From positions 1 to 64,000 of the forward strand of contig JAQXAF010000016.1 in the NCBI GenBank assembly GCA_029253085.1: a stretch of 64,000 bases of DNA, in the 5' to 3' direction. The first letter of the stretch is position 1. The number at the start of each line of letters is the position of its first letter. Source of the DNA: Luminiphilus sp. Its GTDB lineage: Bacteria; Pseudomonadota; Gammaproteobacteria; Pseudomonadales; Halieaceae. Under the pieces are notes generated by a model. That model was not told the DNA's origin. It searched no databases and saw only the letters and a program-made list of their open reading frames with translations. Of this stretch, positions 56,111 through 64,000 are shown one piece after another. Position numbers and translations under genes: made by a program.

Positions 56111-57094
56111 TCAGGGCGCGTCCGCAGTAAGAATTGCTCGGACAGGTGCGGCGTGGCCCTCTGCCGTAAGAGTTGCATTTTCGCTGTCTAGAAATTGCTC
56201 CAGTGAGTGGAAAGTCATCCACGGTGTGCTCCGCTGTTCGTTGGTGGATGTGGTATTGACATCAACTATCTGAGCATTTTTGAAGCCTACTTTTTCAAGC
56301 CACCCGCGAAGCGTCACGGGGCTGGGCAGACACCAAACGTTGCCCATTCTGGCGTAACGATTTGGGGGGATGAAAACGGTGTTGGGGCCGCCGTCAACAA
56401 CCAGTGTCTCTAATATCAATTGGCCGTCACTGCGCAGCGCATCTCTGAGTTCGATCAGGTGATCCAGCGGTGATCGACGGTGGTAAAGAACTCCCATTGA
56501 AAAAACCGTATCGAAAGCGCCAAGTTTTGGAGGGAGTTGCTCAAGTGTGATGGGCAAAACATGTATGTCTGGCTGGCCTAAGTAATGTTGTATTGCCCTA
56601 AATTGAAAGTTGAATAATGGGCTGGGATCGATGCCGATCACCTCGTTTGCGCCAGCCCCCAGCATTCGCCAGCTGTGGTATCCACTGCCACAACCGACAT
56701 CTAAGACCCGACGCTGAGAAAGGTCATGCAGCGCGCCCTCAAGCCGGCCCCACTTCCAGTCGGAGCGCCATTCGGTATCAAGGTGTAGATCAAAAAGTTG
56801 GAAGGGGCCTTTGCGCCAAGGGTGCAGACCTTGTAAGGCCGCGACAAGCTGTTTGCGCTCACTGTCGGTGATGGATCCGGTGCAACCTACTCGGTCACTG
56901 GAAAGATTGATGGTGTCGGCGGAAATTTTTGGCAGTGATAAGAAGGCGTCATGCCAACGTGGAATATCGCCGTAGCGCGCGCTAGAGAAGCCCTGCGCCA
57001 GCTGGCGTGGTAGTTCTGTCAGCCACGGCTCAAGCGGTGTATCCCTCCAGCGCTCCTGCAGGCGCATTAGGTCTTGCGCTACAATTTCATCCAT
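56111..57094 (-). CDS. cmoB: tRNA U34 carboxymethyltransferase CmoB
   Basis: CmoB transfers the carboxymethyl group of carboxy-SAM to 5-hydroxyuridine-34, forming cmo5U in tRNAs. The 327-aa product has GPFQLFDLHLDTEWRSDWKW, the methyltransferase motif RRVLDVGCGSGYHSWRMLGAGA, VFSMGVLYHRRSPLDHL and LILETLVVDG. ATG at 57094 has AAGGA seven bases upstream, so I prefer it to the start 15 codons earlier. cmoA is not in the window. Confidence 0.95.
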   Translation of the reverse strand: MDEIVAQDLMRLQERWRDTPLEPWLTELPRQLAQGFSSARYGDIPRWHDAFLSLPKISADTINLSSDRVGCTGSITDSERKQLVAALQGLHPWRKGPFQLFDLHLDTEWRSDWKWGRLEGALHDLSQRRVLDVGCGSGYHSWRMLGAGANEVIGIDPSPLFNFQFRAIQHYLGQPDIHVLPITLEQLPPKLGAFDTVFSMGVLYHRRSPLDHLIELRDALRSDGQLILETLVVDGGPNTVFIPPNRYARMGNVWCLPSPVTLRGWLEKVGFKNAQIVDVNTTSTNEQRSTPWMTFHSLEQFLDSENATLTAEGHAAPVRAILTADAP

Positions 57095-57456
57095 CTGTGT
57101 ATCCTTAAAAATAAAGACAAGCTTAAACCTTGATCGCATTTTACGATGTTAAAGCACACGGTAATTTCTATCATTAAGCCGAATCTGGGACGGCCTGCTA
57201 CTACGACAGTGTGGTGGGTAGCCGTCACGTATCGCTGTGTGGGGTTGTTAATATGTGTGAATAGAAAAACTGCAAAATAGCGGCCTTATTTTAGGCGTAT
57301 CAGTGCGAAAAACGCCATAAAACTCCTCGCAAAGATGGCGCCGTTTTCATTTTACGTGCTCCAAGAACGTCAACCGATGATCGTCAGTGGTTGGCAGTGA
57401 GGTTGCTGCTGATTCATAATTCAGTTTCGATCGCCAACCGACCTCGGGAAATAGTC
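57095..57456. other. Intergenic region between cmoB and the aminotransferase
   Basis: This 362-bp gap separates divergent genes. A short inverted repeat GGCGT (57294-57298) / ACGCC near 57311-57315 is visible. Promoters must be present for both genes but I cannot place them. I see no gene or RNA I can support. Confidence 0.5.
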
Positions 57457-58644
57457 ATGTTTGAAGAATTACCCATATTGCCTCCAGATTCCATACTCGG
57501 CCTGGCTGCAGAATGTCGCGCTGATCCGAATCCCGATAAAGTCGATCTTACGATTGGAATTTATATGGATGAGTCAGGCAACTGCCCCGTTTTTAATGCG
57601 GTTCGATTGGCTCAGCATCAGCTGGTAGATGAGGAGCAGACGAAGTCTTACATACCCCCTCAGGGTGACCCCAATTTTATAAACGGCCTAGTTGAACTTG
57701 TTGTCGGGGCCAATGCCCTGACGGTCCGAGCCGGGTGTGTTGGCGCGGTTCAGGCTCCCGGTGGCTGTGGTGCCGTTCGCCTAGGGGCCGAAGTCCTCAA
57801 AGCCTCGGGCACCCAGGGTAAAGTTTGGGTGAGCGATCCGACGTGGCCGGTGCACATTCCATTGATTACAAGTGCTGGGTTGGAGCTGAGCCAGTATCGA
57901 TACTACGACCCGGAGACACATGGCGTAGATTTTTCTGCCATGACCCAAGATCTGGCGGCTGCAGGATCGGACGACATTGTTTTGCTTCATGGTTGTTGTC
58001 ACAACCCAAGTGGTGCTGATTTGACGCCTGAGCAATGGCGTGAAATTGCTAGTATGGCCGCGAAACAGGGTTTTACGCCGATGGTCGATTTGGCCTATCA
58101 GGGATTTGGGGAAGGTCTTGAGGCAGATGTTTATGGGCTGCGAACTCTGATCGAACAGGTTCCAGAGGTGGTGATTGCCGCTTCACTGTCCAAGAACATG
58201 GGTTTATATCGCGAGCGTACGGGTTTGGCGATTTTTGTGGGTCCCGAGACTCGGACTGCAGAGGCAACGGTGAGTCAAGCCAAGGCTGCAGCTAGGCGCA
58301 TTTACTCTATGCCTCCAGCCCATGGTGCACTGTTGGCAGGGCGCGTTTTGGGTGATCCTGTTTTGCGCGCTGACTGGGAGGCTGAGTTGACCGCAATGTG
58401 TGCACGCATCAACGGGCTGCGTTCCGAGTTTCAACGCCGGCTTGAAGATGCGACGGGACGAGATTTTGGCTTCATCGCGAAAGAAAAAGGGATGTTTTCT
58501 TTCCTGGGCCTAACAGAGGAGCAAGCTCGTGACGTTAGATCCGAGCGAGGTCTTTATATGTTGAACTCCTCACGAATTAACATCGCCAGTCTGAATGCTA
58601 AAAATATGGATCGCGTGGTCGCTGCGGTGACCTCAGTACTTTAA
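57457..58644 (+). CDS. Aromatic/aspartate aminotransferase, class I
   Basis: A PLP-dependent aminotransferase of 395 aa in the AspC/TyrB group. It has the opening ILGLAAECRADPNPDKVDLTIGIY, PGGCGAVRLGAEVL, DPTWPVH, HGCCHNPSGADL, and the PLP-lysine motif SLSKNMGLYRERTG near residue 245. The usual Arg of the C-terminal substrate clamp is in NSSRINIASLN. Whether aspartate, phenylalanine or tyrosine is preferred cannot be decided. ATG at 57457 gives MFEELPILPPD as in relatives; a frame extends upstream without similarity. It converges with uup, seven bases apart. Confidence 0.9.
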   Translation: MFEELPILPPDSILGLAAECRADPNPDKVDLTIGIYMDESGNCPVFNAVRLAQHQLVDEEQTKSYIPPQGDPNFINGLVELVVGANALTVRAGCVGAVQAPGGCGAVRLGAEVLKASGTQGKVWVSDPTWPVHIPLITSAGLELSQYRYYDPETHGVDFSAMTQDLAAAGSDDIVLLHGCCHNPSGADLTPEQWREIASMAAKQGFTPMVDLAYQGFGEGLEADVYGLRTLIEQVPEVVIAASLSKNMGLYRERTGLAIFVGPETRTAEATVSQAKAAARRIYSMPPAHGALLAGRVLGDPVLRADWEAELTAMCARINGLRSEFQRRLEDATGRDFGFIAKEKGMFSFLGLTEEQARDVRSERGLYMLNSSRINIASLNAKNMDRVVAAVTSVL

Positions 58645-58651
58645 GCGGCCT

Positions 58652-60541
58652 CTAGTCCTCCAATTCTGACCAGCGCTCAATGGCACGCTCAAGATCACTG
58701 TTGAGTTGTTCAAGATCATCCAGTTGCTTGCGAACAAGGTCAGCAGGCTGTTGGTAAAAATCAGGCGACGCAATTTGCAGTTCTCGCTGAGTCTGCTGTT
58801 CCTCCAAGCCCTCTATGAGGGCAGGGAGGGACTCTAATTCACGCTGCTCTTTGTAGCTGAGTTTTTTTCTGGGTTTGGCTTGGATCATCGCATCGTCAAT
58901 GATGGCAATTTTTTTAGATGTTGATGTTGGGCCTCCATCGACTGCCTCTGCCACCAGGCGGCCACCTCGTGACTCCCAATCGCTGTAGCCACCCGCTTGC
59001 TCTTCGATCGAGCCGTCTTCCCCCATAACGAGCAAACTGGTGACAACGCTATCCATAAAGTCGCGATCGTGGCTGACTAACAAAAGGGTGCCCTTAAAGT
59101 CTGCCAAAATTTCTTCTAACAGCTCGAGGGTTTCTATATCTAAATCATTGGTGGGTTCGTCAAGTACAAGTAGGTTTGCAGGGCGAGTAAACAGCCTCGC
59201 GAGAATGGCTCGGTTACGCTCGCCCCCCGAAAGCGCCTTTACCGGGGTGCGCACACGCTCGGGTGTAAAAAGAAAGTCACCAAGATAACTGATGGCGTGT
59301 CGCCTTCGGCCATTGATCTCAATAAACTCCTGGCCACCGCAAATGTTATCAATCAGGTTTGCCTCGGGATCGAGCTGGCCCCTCAATTGATCAGAATAGG
59401 CCACCTCAAGGCGCGTGCCGACCTGAACATCGCCACTTTCAGGTTGGAGCTCGCCTAATAGGAGCTTTACGAGTGTCGTTTTACCAATGCCGTTGCGGCC
59501 TACGATACCAACGCGGTCGCCGCGTTGAATGATGGTCGAAAATCGATCAACAATAGGTCTAGAGGCCCAAGAGAAACTCACGTCCTTGAGCTCGGTTACC
59601 AGTTTTCCTGAGGCTCGTGCATCTTCCACGCCAAAGCTCGCAGTTCCTTGCCTTTCTCTGCGCTGGGAGCGCTCCTCGCGCAGCGCTTCCAATGCGCGCA
59701 CGCGCCCTTCGTTACGCGTGCGCCGGGCCTTAATGCCTTGACGAATCCATACCTCCTCCTCAGCCAATTTTTTATCAAACAGAGCGTTGGCTCTAGCTTC
59801 GGAGGCGAGTTCTTGCTCTCTGAATTGCAGAAAACCCCTGTAATCGCCTTGCCACAAAGACATATGACCGCGCTCTAACTCGGCCATGCTGGTCACGCAG
59901 TTTTGCAAAAACCGTCGGTCATGGCTGATGACAACCAATGCCCCCCTAAAGGTTTTTAGGTGGCCCTCTAGCCACTCGATAGTGGGTATATCGAGGTGGT
60001 TTGTCGGCTCGTCGAGCAACAGTATGTCCGGCTGGGTCACCAGTGCTCTTGCTAGCGATACCCTGCGACGCCAACCGCCAGAGAGTGCCGCCATCGACGT
60101 GTCCGTGGGCAGGCCCAGCTGTGAAATGACTGTTTCAACACGTTGCTGCAGCTGCCAACCATCTTCGGCCTCCAAAGCCTGTTGAATGTTGGCCAATTCA
60201 TCCATATCGGCTTCTGATCCAGAGGCAATGATTTGGTGATACCGAGCCAATAGTCGACCAGCGGCTTCTAGGCCTCCGGCAACAACGTCATAAACGGTCA
60301 CGTCTTCACCGTCAGGTAATTCCTGCTCAAGGCGTGCTAATCGTGCCCCGGGTTTTAGCCACCGTTCTCCAGCATCGGGCTTCAGCTCTCCCGCTAAAAT
60401 TTTAAACAGCGTCGTTTTTCCCGCCCCGTTACGGCCCAACAGGCCAACCCGTTGGCCTGAATCCAAGTTTAGGCTTACTCGATCAAGGATGACATGAGTG
60501 CCAAAGTGAAGTTCAACCTCGTCTAAGCGCAAGAGGGGCAT
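58652..60541 (-). CDS. uup: ABC-F ATPase Uup
   Basis: Uup is a soluble ABC-F protein acting on ribosomes and linked to transposon excision. The 629-aa product has two ABC domains: Walker A GRNGAGKTT (36-44) and GRNGIGKTT, signature LSGGWRRRVSLARAL and LSGGERNRAILARL, Walker B LLLDEPTNHLD and LVLDEPTNDLD, with a linker containing RRTRNEGRVRALEALREER. A C-terminal coiled coil (about 560-629) completes the Uup pattern. ATG at 60541. Confidence 0.95.
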   Translation of the reverse strand: MPLLRLDEVELHFGTHVILDRVSLNLDSGQRVGLLGRNGAGKTTLFKILAGELKPDAGERWLKPGARLARLEQELPDGEDVTVYDVVAGGLEAAGRLLARYHQIIASGSEADMDELANIQQALEAEDGWQLQQRVETVISQLGLPTDTSMAALSGGWRRRVSLARALVTQPDILLLDEPTNHLDIPTIEWLEGHLKTFRGALVVISHDRRFLQNCVTSMAELERGHMSLWQGDYRGFLQFREQELASEARANALFDKKLAEEEVWIRQGIKARRTRNEGRVRALEALREERSQRRERQGTASFGVEDARASGKLVTELKDVSFSWASRPIVDRFSTIIQRGDRVGIVGRNGIGKTTLVKLLLGELQPESGDVQVGTRLEVAYSDQLRGQLDPEANLIDNICGGQEFIEINGRRRHAISYLGDFLFTPERVRTPVKALSGGERNRAILARLFTRPANLLVLDEPTNDLDIETLELLEEILADFKGTLLLVSHDRDFMDSVVTSLLVMGEDGSIEEQAGGYSDWESRGGRLVAEAVDGGPTSTSKKIAIIDDAMIQAKPRKKLSYKEQRELESLPALIEGLEEQQTQRELQIASPDFYQQPADLVRKQLDDLEQLNSDLERAIERWSELED

Positions 60542-60633
60542 AGTCGTGTTCCAAATTTAGGGGCGGGCAGTGTACGCCATCCCATTCCAGTCTCCGAATC
60601 GGTTAAAATGGCGCGCTAGACAAGGAGAAATTT

Positions 60634-61665
60634 GTGTACCCACATGTTACTGACTTCAACGATCGGTGGATCGCTCGCTGGCTAACTGTCTGCGCCGTCG
60701 TTATTTTTGGAATGATCCTCTTAGGCGGCGTCACACGCCTGACCGACTCAGGTCTGTCTATGGTGGAGTGGCAGCCAATTATGGGCGCGATCCCGCCATT
60801 AAGTGCGGCGGATTGGGAAGTGGCTTTTGCAAAATATCAGCAATACCCCGAGTTCCAGAAAATTAATTACGGGATGGATTTGGCAGGGTTTAAGGTTATT
60901 TTTCTCTATGAATATTTGCACCGTGTACTCGGCCGCTTGATCGGATTGCTGTACCTGTTTCCCATGGTGTTTTTTATGGCTAGAGGGATGGTGCGGCGCC
61001 CGCTAGTACCGAAATTGCTCGTGTTATTTGTACTCGGAGGCTGCCAGGGTTTGCTTGGCTGGTACATGGTAAAGAGTGGGCTGGTCGACCGGCCAGATGT
61101 TTCACAGTATCGATTGACAGCGCATTTGGGCCTCGCGGTGCTTGTGTACGGTTACATGGTCTGGCTGATTATCCAGATTACTTCGCCACATCGCCGCTTA
61201 CCAAAGCATCCGCCTGTGAGAATCATGGGTCTCGCGGCCTTGGTCTATCTCATGATACTCAGCGGGGGTTTCGTTGCAGGCACTGATGCGGGGGTAAGTT
61301 ATCCAACTTGGCCGCTAATGGGTGAGCACTTTATTCCACCGTCGATCTACGCTCAGGGTTGGGTTTCGGCATTTGAGCAGGTCACGACGATCCAATTCAA
61401 CCACCGAATGTTTGCTTATGCCCTTGCACTGTTTGTCGCTGCTATAGCTCTCGTTAATCTCCGTGCCAGCGCAGATTCGAGGGTTAAGTGGGGGGCAGGT
61501 GCCATGGCTGTTGCGCTCGTTTGTCAGGTAACGCTGGGTATTTCCACGTTGCTGACCCACGTGGCCGTGCCTGTAGCGGCGGCACACCAAGGAGGTGCTG
61601 TTGTCTTGCTGACCGCAGTTTTGTTCTTTTCCCACGCTCGTTTAACCGAACGTTCGCGTTTATAG
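60634..61665 (+). CDS. ctaA: Heme A synthase (CtaA/Cox15 type)
   Basis: CtaA oxidises heme O to heme A for aa3-type cytochrome oxidase. The 343-aa polytopic membrane protein has eight predicted helices in two four-helix halves and the four conserved heme-ligand His: H96 in EYLHRVLGR, H164 in RLTAHLGLA, H257 in QFNHRMFAY and H318 in VAAAHQGGA, with GVTRLTDSGLSMVEWQP and GTDAGVSYPTWPL. It is the longer, Cox15-like type without a cysteine pair. The start is GTG with AAGGAGA at 60622-60628. No cytochrome oxidase genes are adjacent. Confidence 0.94.
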   Translation: MYPHVTDFNDRWIARWLTVCAVVIFGMILLGGVTRLTDSGLSMVEWQPIMGAIPPLSAADWEVAFAKYQQYPEFQKINYGMDLAGFKVIFLYEYLHRVLGRLIGLLYLFPMVFFMARGMVRRPLVPKLLVLFVLGGCQGLLGWYMVKSGLVDRPDVSQYRLTAHLGLAVLVYGYMVWLIIQITSPHRRLPKHPPVRIMGLAALVYLMILSGGFVAGTDAGVSYPTWPLMGEHFIPPSIYAQGWVSAFEQVTTIQFNHRMFAYALALFVAAIALVNLRASADSRVKWGAGAMAVALVCQVTLGISTLLTHVAVPVAAAHQGGAVVLLTAVLFFSHARLTERSRL

Positions 61666-61800
61666 GGGTCCCACTTAAAAGTAAGCCCAAATTTGAAAAC
61701 ACCTGCTTTGAGTTTACTAGCGCGTTGCATCGAGGAGATGTAGTGACATACCCTGTCGCAATTGATCATTTTAAGTCGCTGCCAAGCTGAGTGGGGTTTC

Positions 61801-63924
61801 ATGGGAATTGCCGAAGACGACGTGCTGCTGGCATGTCTGGTCATCGTGGCTAGGCACCACGGACTCCCGGCTACCCCTGATTCCCTTAGCGCCGGTCTTC
61901 CCTCAACTGAGGGAGGCATTAACGCGAGTCTGCTACAGCGGGCCGCCCGTAGGGTTGGGTTACACAGCCGACTGAAAAAGCTTTCACTTGAAAGCATTCC
62001 TGCCAGTGTTTGCCCCGCCATCCTCCTTTTAGAGAACGGTGACGCTTGCGTTTATCTGGGCCAAAACAACGCGGGCAGTGCTGATGTTATATACCCTCGG
62101 CTAGTAAACGCGCCCGTTGAGGAGGCTTTTGACACATTAGAAGCAAAGTTTACAGGCTTTGCTTTACTGGCACGCCCCAAATTTTATTTCGATAGCCGGG
62201 TGGATTCCAGTGACTTGAAGCGTGAGGGCCATTGGTTTTGGTCTGCGATCCGAGGAAATATCCCGGTTTATAAGGACGTTCTTGTCGCGGCGTTTTTTAT
62301 CAATTTGTTTGCGTTGGCCGTTCCGATTTTTATGATGAATGTTTACGATCGTGTCGTACCTAATGCGGCTTTCGATACGCTGTGGGTGCTTTCGACCGGT
62401 GTTGTTCTTGTTCTTGTTGCAGATATGGTGCTCAAGTCGATGCGAGGTCATTTTTTGGATCTTGCCAGTCGGAGAGTTGATGTCGACTTGTCTGCCAAAA
62501 TTATGGAACGTACTTTGGGGATGCGATTGGAGCATCGTCCGGCTTCGGTGGGCTCCTTTGCAGTCAATCTCAGGTCTTTTGAGACACTCAGAGATTTCAT
62601 TACGTCGACAACGATTACAACAGTTATTGATTTGCCGTTTTCGGTACTATTTTTAGCGGTTATTGCGTGGATAGGCTGGCCGCTACTCGTACCTGTGTTT
62701 TTGGGAATACTGGCGATATTGACGTACGCCCTAGTCTCTAGCAAAAAGTTGAAGCGGCTGACGGAAACCACCTATCAGGCGGGTGCCCAGCGTAATGCCA
62801 CGCTCATAGAATCCTTGACCGGTTTAGATACGTTGAAGGCGTTGGGGGCTGAATCGGTGATGCAGCGCAAGTGGGAGGATACAACACGCTTTCTCGCAGG
62901 TGTTGGGGTCGACCTCAGGTTGGCGACACTGTCAGTCACACACTTCACAATGTTCGCGCAGCAGCTTGTGACCGTTGGGGTAATCATCGTCGGCGTATTC
63001 CTTATCTCCGAGGGCCAGCTGACCATGGGGGGCCTAATTGCCGGGTCGATGCTCTCGCGCCGATCAATGCAGCCTTTCGGCCAGATTGCTGGCCTTATCA
63101 CTCAAGCACACAACGCGCGGATGGCTTTAGATACACTCAACGGCTTATTTGAAACACCGACCGAGCGGCGCGAAGGCGGTGCTTTTGTCTCTCGAGATAA
63201 TTTTCGAGGTGATGTCACCTTTAAAAATGTGTCTTTTGCTTATCCGGGTAGTGAGACGGCGTCTGTTGCAGGAGTCTCTTTCAGTGTCAAGGCGGGGGAG
63301 CATGTTGCGATAGTGGGACGAGTGGGGTCGGGAAAATCAACGCTAACAAAGCTCGCTATGGGGCTTTATGAGCCGACCGAGGGCGCTGTACTTATTGATG
63401 GCATTGATTTGCGACAGCTCGACCCGGGTGAGTACCGTAAGGCTGTTGGCTACGTACCGCAGGATGTCACACTATTTCACGGAACATTACGGGAAAATAT
63501 GACGCTTGCGCATCGAGGTGTCGAAGACGATGCGCTGGTGCGAGCGGCTGAGCGTGCTGCACTGATTGATTTTGTGAACCGACACCCGCGGGGTTTCGAT
63601 ATGCCCATCAGCGAGCGGGGTGACTCGGTTTCGGGAGGCCAGCGTCGTTGTATAGCGCTTGCGCGCAGCTTGGTGCACACCCCTGGAATATTGTTCTTTG
63701 ACGAGCCCACGGGCTCAATGGACAACTCTACTGAGGCGACCATAAAAAAAGAACTCGAAAACTATTTGCCAGGTAGAACGCTATTACTCGTGACACACAG
63801 AAATTCACTGTTAGAGCTGGTTGATCGAATTATCGTGGTCGATGGCGGCAGGATTGTCGCAGATGGCGCAAAAGATGGGGTGTTGGCTGCATTGAAGCAG
63901 GGCAAGATAGGGCGAGCACGGTAA
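61801..63924 (+). CDS. Type I secretion ABC transporter with degenerate C39 domain (LapB/HlyB type)
   Basis: This 707-aa transporter exports a large protein, typically an RTX adhesin or toxin. Residues 1-130 are a peptidase C39-like domain in which the catalytic Cys is replaced (DVLLACLVIVARHHG, Val8), so it binds rather than cleaves substrate. A six-helix ABC membrane domain and an ATPase follow with Walker A GRVGSGKST near residue 507, signature SVSGGQRR and Walker B ILFFDEPTG. ATG at 61801 is used; the frame is open 13 codons further. The next gene overlaps its stop, and its substrate gene is outside the window. Confidence 0.92.
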   Translation: MGIAEDDVLLACLVIVARHHGLPATPDSLSAGLPSTEGGINASLLQRAARRVGLHSRLKKLSLESIPASVCPAILLLENGDACVYLGQNNAGSADVIYPRLVNAPVEEAFDTLEAKFTGFALLARPKFYFDSRVDSSDLKREGHWFWSAIRGNIPVYKDVLVAAFFINLFALAVPIFMMNVYDRVVPNAAFDTLWVLSTGVVLVLVADMVLKSMRGHFLDLASRRVDVDLSAKIMERTLGMRLEHRPASVGSFAVNLRSFETLRDFITSTTITTVIDLPFSVLFLAVIAWIGWPLLVPVFLGILAILTYALVSSKKLKRLTETTYQAGAQRNATLIESLTGLDTLKALGAESVMQRKWEDTTRFLAGVGVDLRLATLSVTHFTMFAQQLVTVGVIIVGVFLISEGQLTMGGLIAGSMLSRRSMQPFGQIAGLITQAHNARMALDTLNGLFETPTERREGGAFVSRDNFRGDVTFKNVSFAYPGSETASVAGVSFSVKAGEHVAIVGRVGSGKSTLTKLAMGLYEPTEGAVLIDGIDLRQLDPGEYRKAVGYVPQDVTLFHGTLRENMTLAHRGVEDDALVRAAERAALIDFVNRHPRGFDMPISERGDSVSGGQRRCIALARSLVHTPGILFFDEPTGSMDNSTEATIKKELENYLPGRTLLLVTHRNSLLELVDRIIVVDGGRIVADGAKDGVLAALKQGKIGRAR

Positions 63925-64000
63925 TGGCTATTTGGATTCTACGGCCCCAGGAGAAAGAGCAAGGCACAGGGCCCATGGAGCACGGTACCCGGCTGTACTT
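63924..64000 (+). CDS. Start of the next gene, probable membrane fusion protein of the type I system (partial)
   Basis: ATG at 63924 overlaps the transporter stop (TAATG) and the frame is open to the right edge. Only about 25 codons are visible, starting MAIWILRPQEKEQG. The sequence alone identifies no family. Position directly after an exporter ATPase gene suggests an HlyD/LapC-type membrane fusion protein, which is inference. Confidence 0.55.
   Translation, partial: MAIWILRPQEKEQGTGPMEHGTRLY

Overview
The window looks like chromosome of a free-living marine gammaproteobacterium, most likely of the OM60/NOR5 (Halieaceae) type or a close relative. The reasons are the gene orders infB-rbfA-truB-rpsO-pnp, dksA-gluQ-regulator-pcnB-folK-panB-panC and miaB-ybeZ-ybeY-corC-lnt-leuS-lptE-holA, moderate GC content, and protein sequences typical of that group. 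The assignment is inference from protein resemblance. No rRNA, tRNA, insertion sequence, prophage or CRISPR array is visible.

Layout. Positions 1-4361 hold the end of the nusA/infB translation cluster, with an intact terminator after rpsO and a shared bidirectional terminator between pnp and acs. Positions 4447-9444 pair acetyl-CoA synthetase with a divergent two-subunit Na+/solute symporter, which suggests acetate uptake and activation. Positions 9441-17288 are one long leftward block: dksA (with a histone H1-like N-terminal extension), gluQ (apparently frameshifted), a CbrB-like sigma-54 activator, a probable small RNA, pcnB, folK, a deoxynucleoside kinase, panB and panC. Positions 17482-25966 carry sfsA, an M15 peptidase, inorganic pyrophosphatase, PPi-dependent phosphofructokinase, mpl, an RND transporter and two small proteins. 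Positions 26028-33120 carry a D-aminoacylase-like amidohydrolase, RNase T, pyrC, argG, an AlmA/Baeyer-Villiger-type monooxygenase, a CPXCG protein and a secreted cupin. Positions 33162-43610 hold an EAL protein and the SOS mutasome genes dnaE2, imuB and imuA, each with its own LexA box and separated by unrelated genes. Positions 43605-53524 are the leftward holA/lptE/leuS and lnt/corC/ybeY/ybeZ/miaB genes. Positions 53611-64000 carry a Lon-type protease, cmoB, an aromatic/aspartate aminotransferase, uup, ctaA and the start of a type I secretion operon.

The most interesting part is 13717-15349. In Pseudomonas the same locus reads dksA-gluQ-cbrA-cbrB-crcZ-pcnB. Here the CbrA sensor kinase is absent and the CbrB-like regulator has Glu in place of the phospho-acceptor Asp. 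The gap before pcnB contains a GG-N10-GC sigma-54 promoter, two upstream GTAACAC repeats exactly 21 bp apart, an A-rich stretch with AANAANAA motifs and a rho-independent terminator. This has the architecture of a short CrcZ-like, Hfq-sequestering small RNA driven by a kinase-independent CbrB. It is a prediction from sequence and needs expression data.

Other points of note are the dispersed SOS mutasome, the H1-like DksA, a pseudoknot leader upstream of rpsO that could be an S15 autoregulatory operator, a membrane tail-anchored EAL phosphodiesterase with a degenerate receiver, and frequent TTG starts that overlap the preceding TGA stop.
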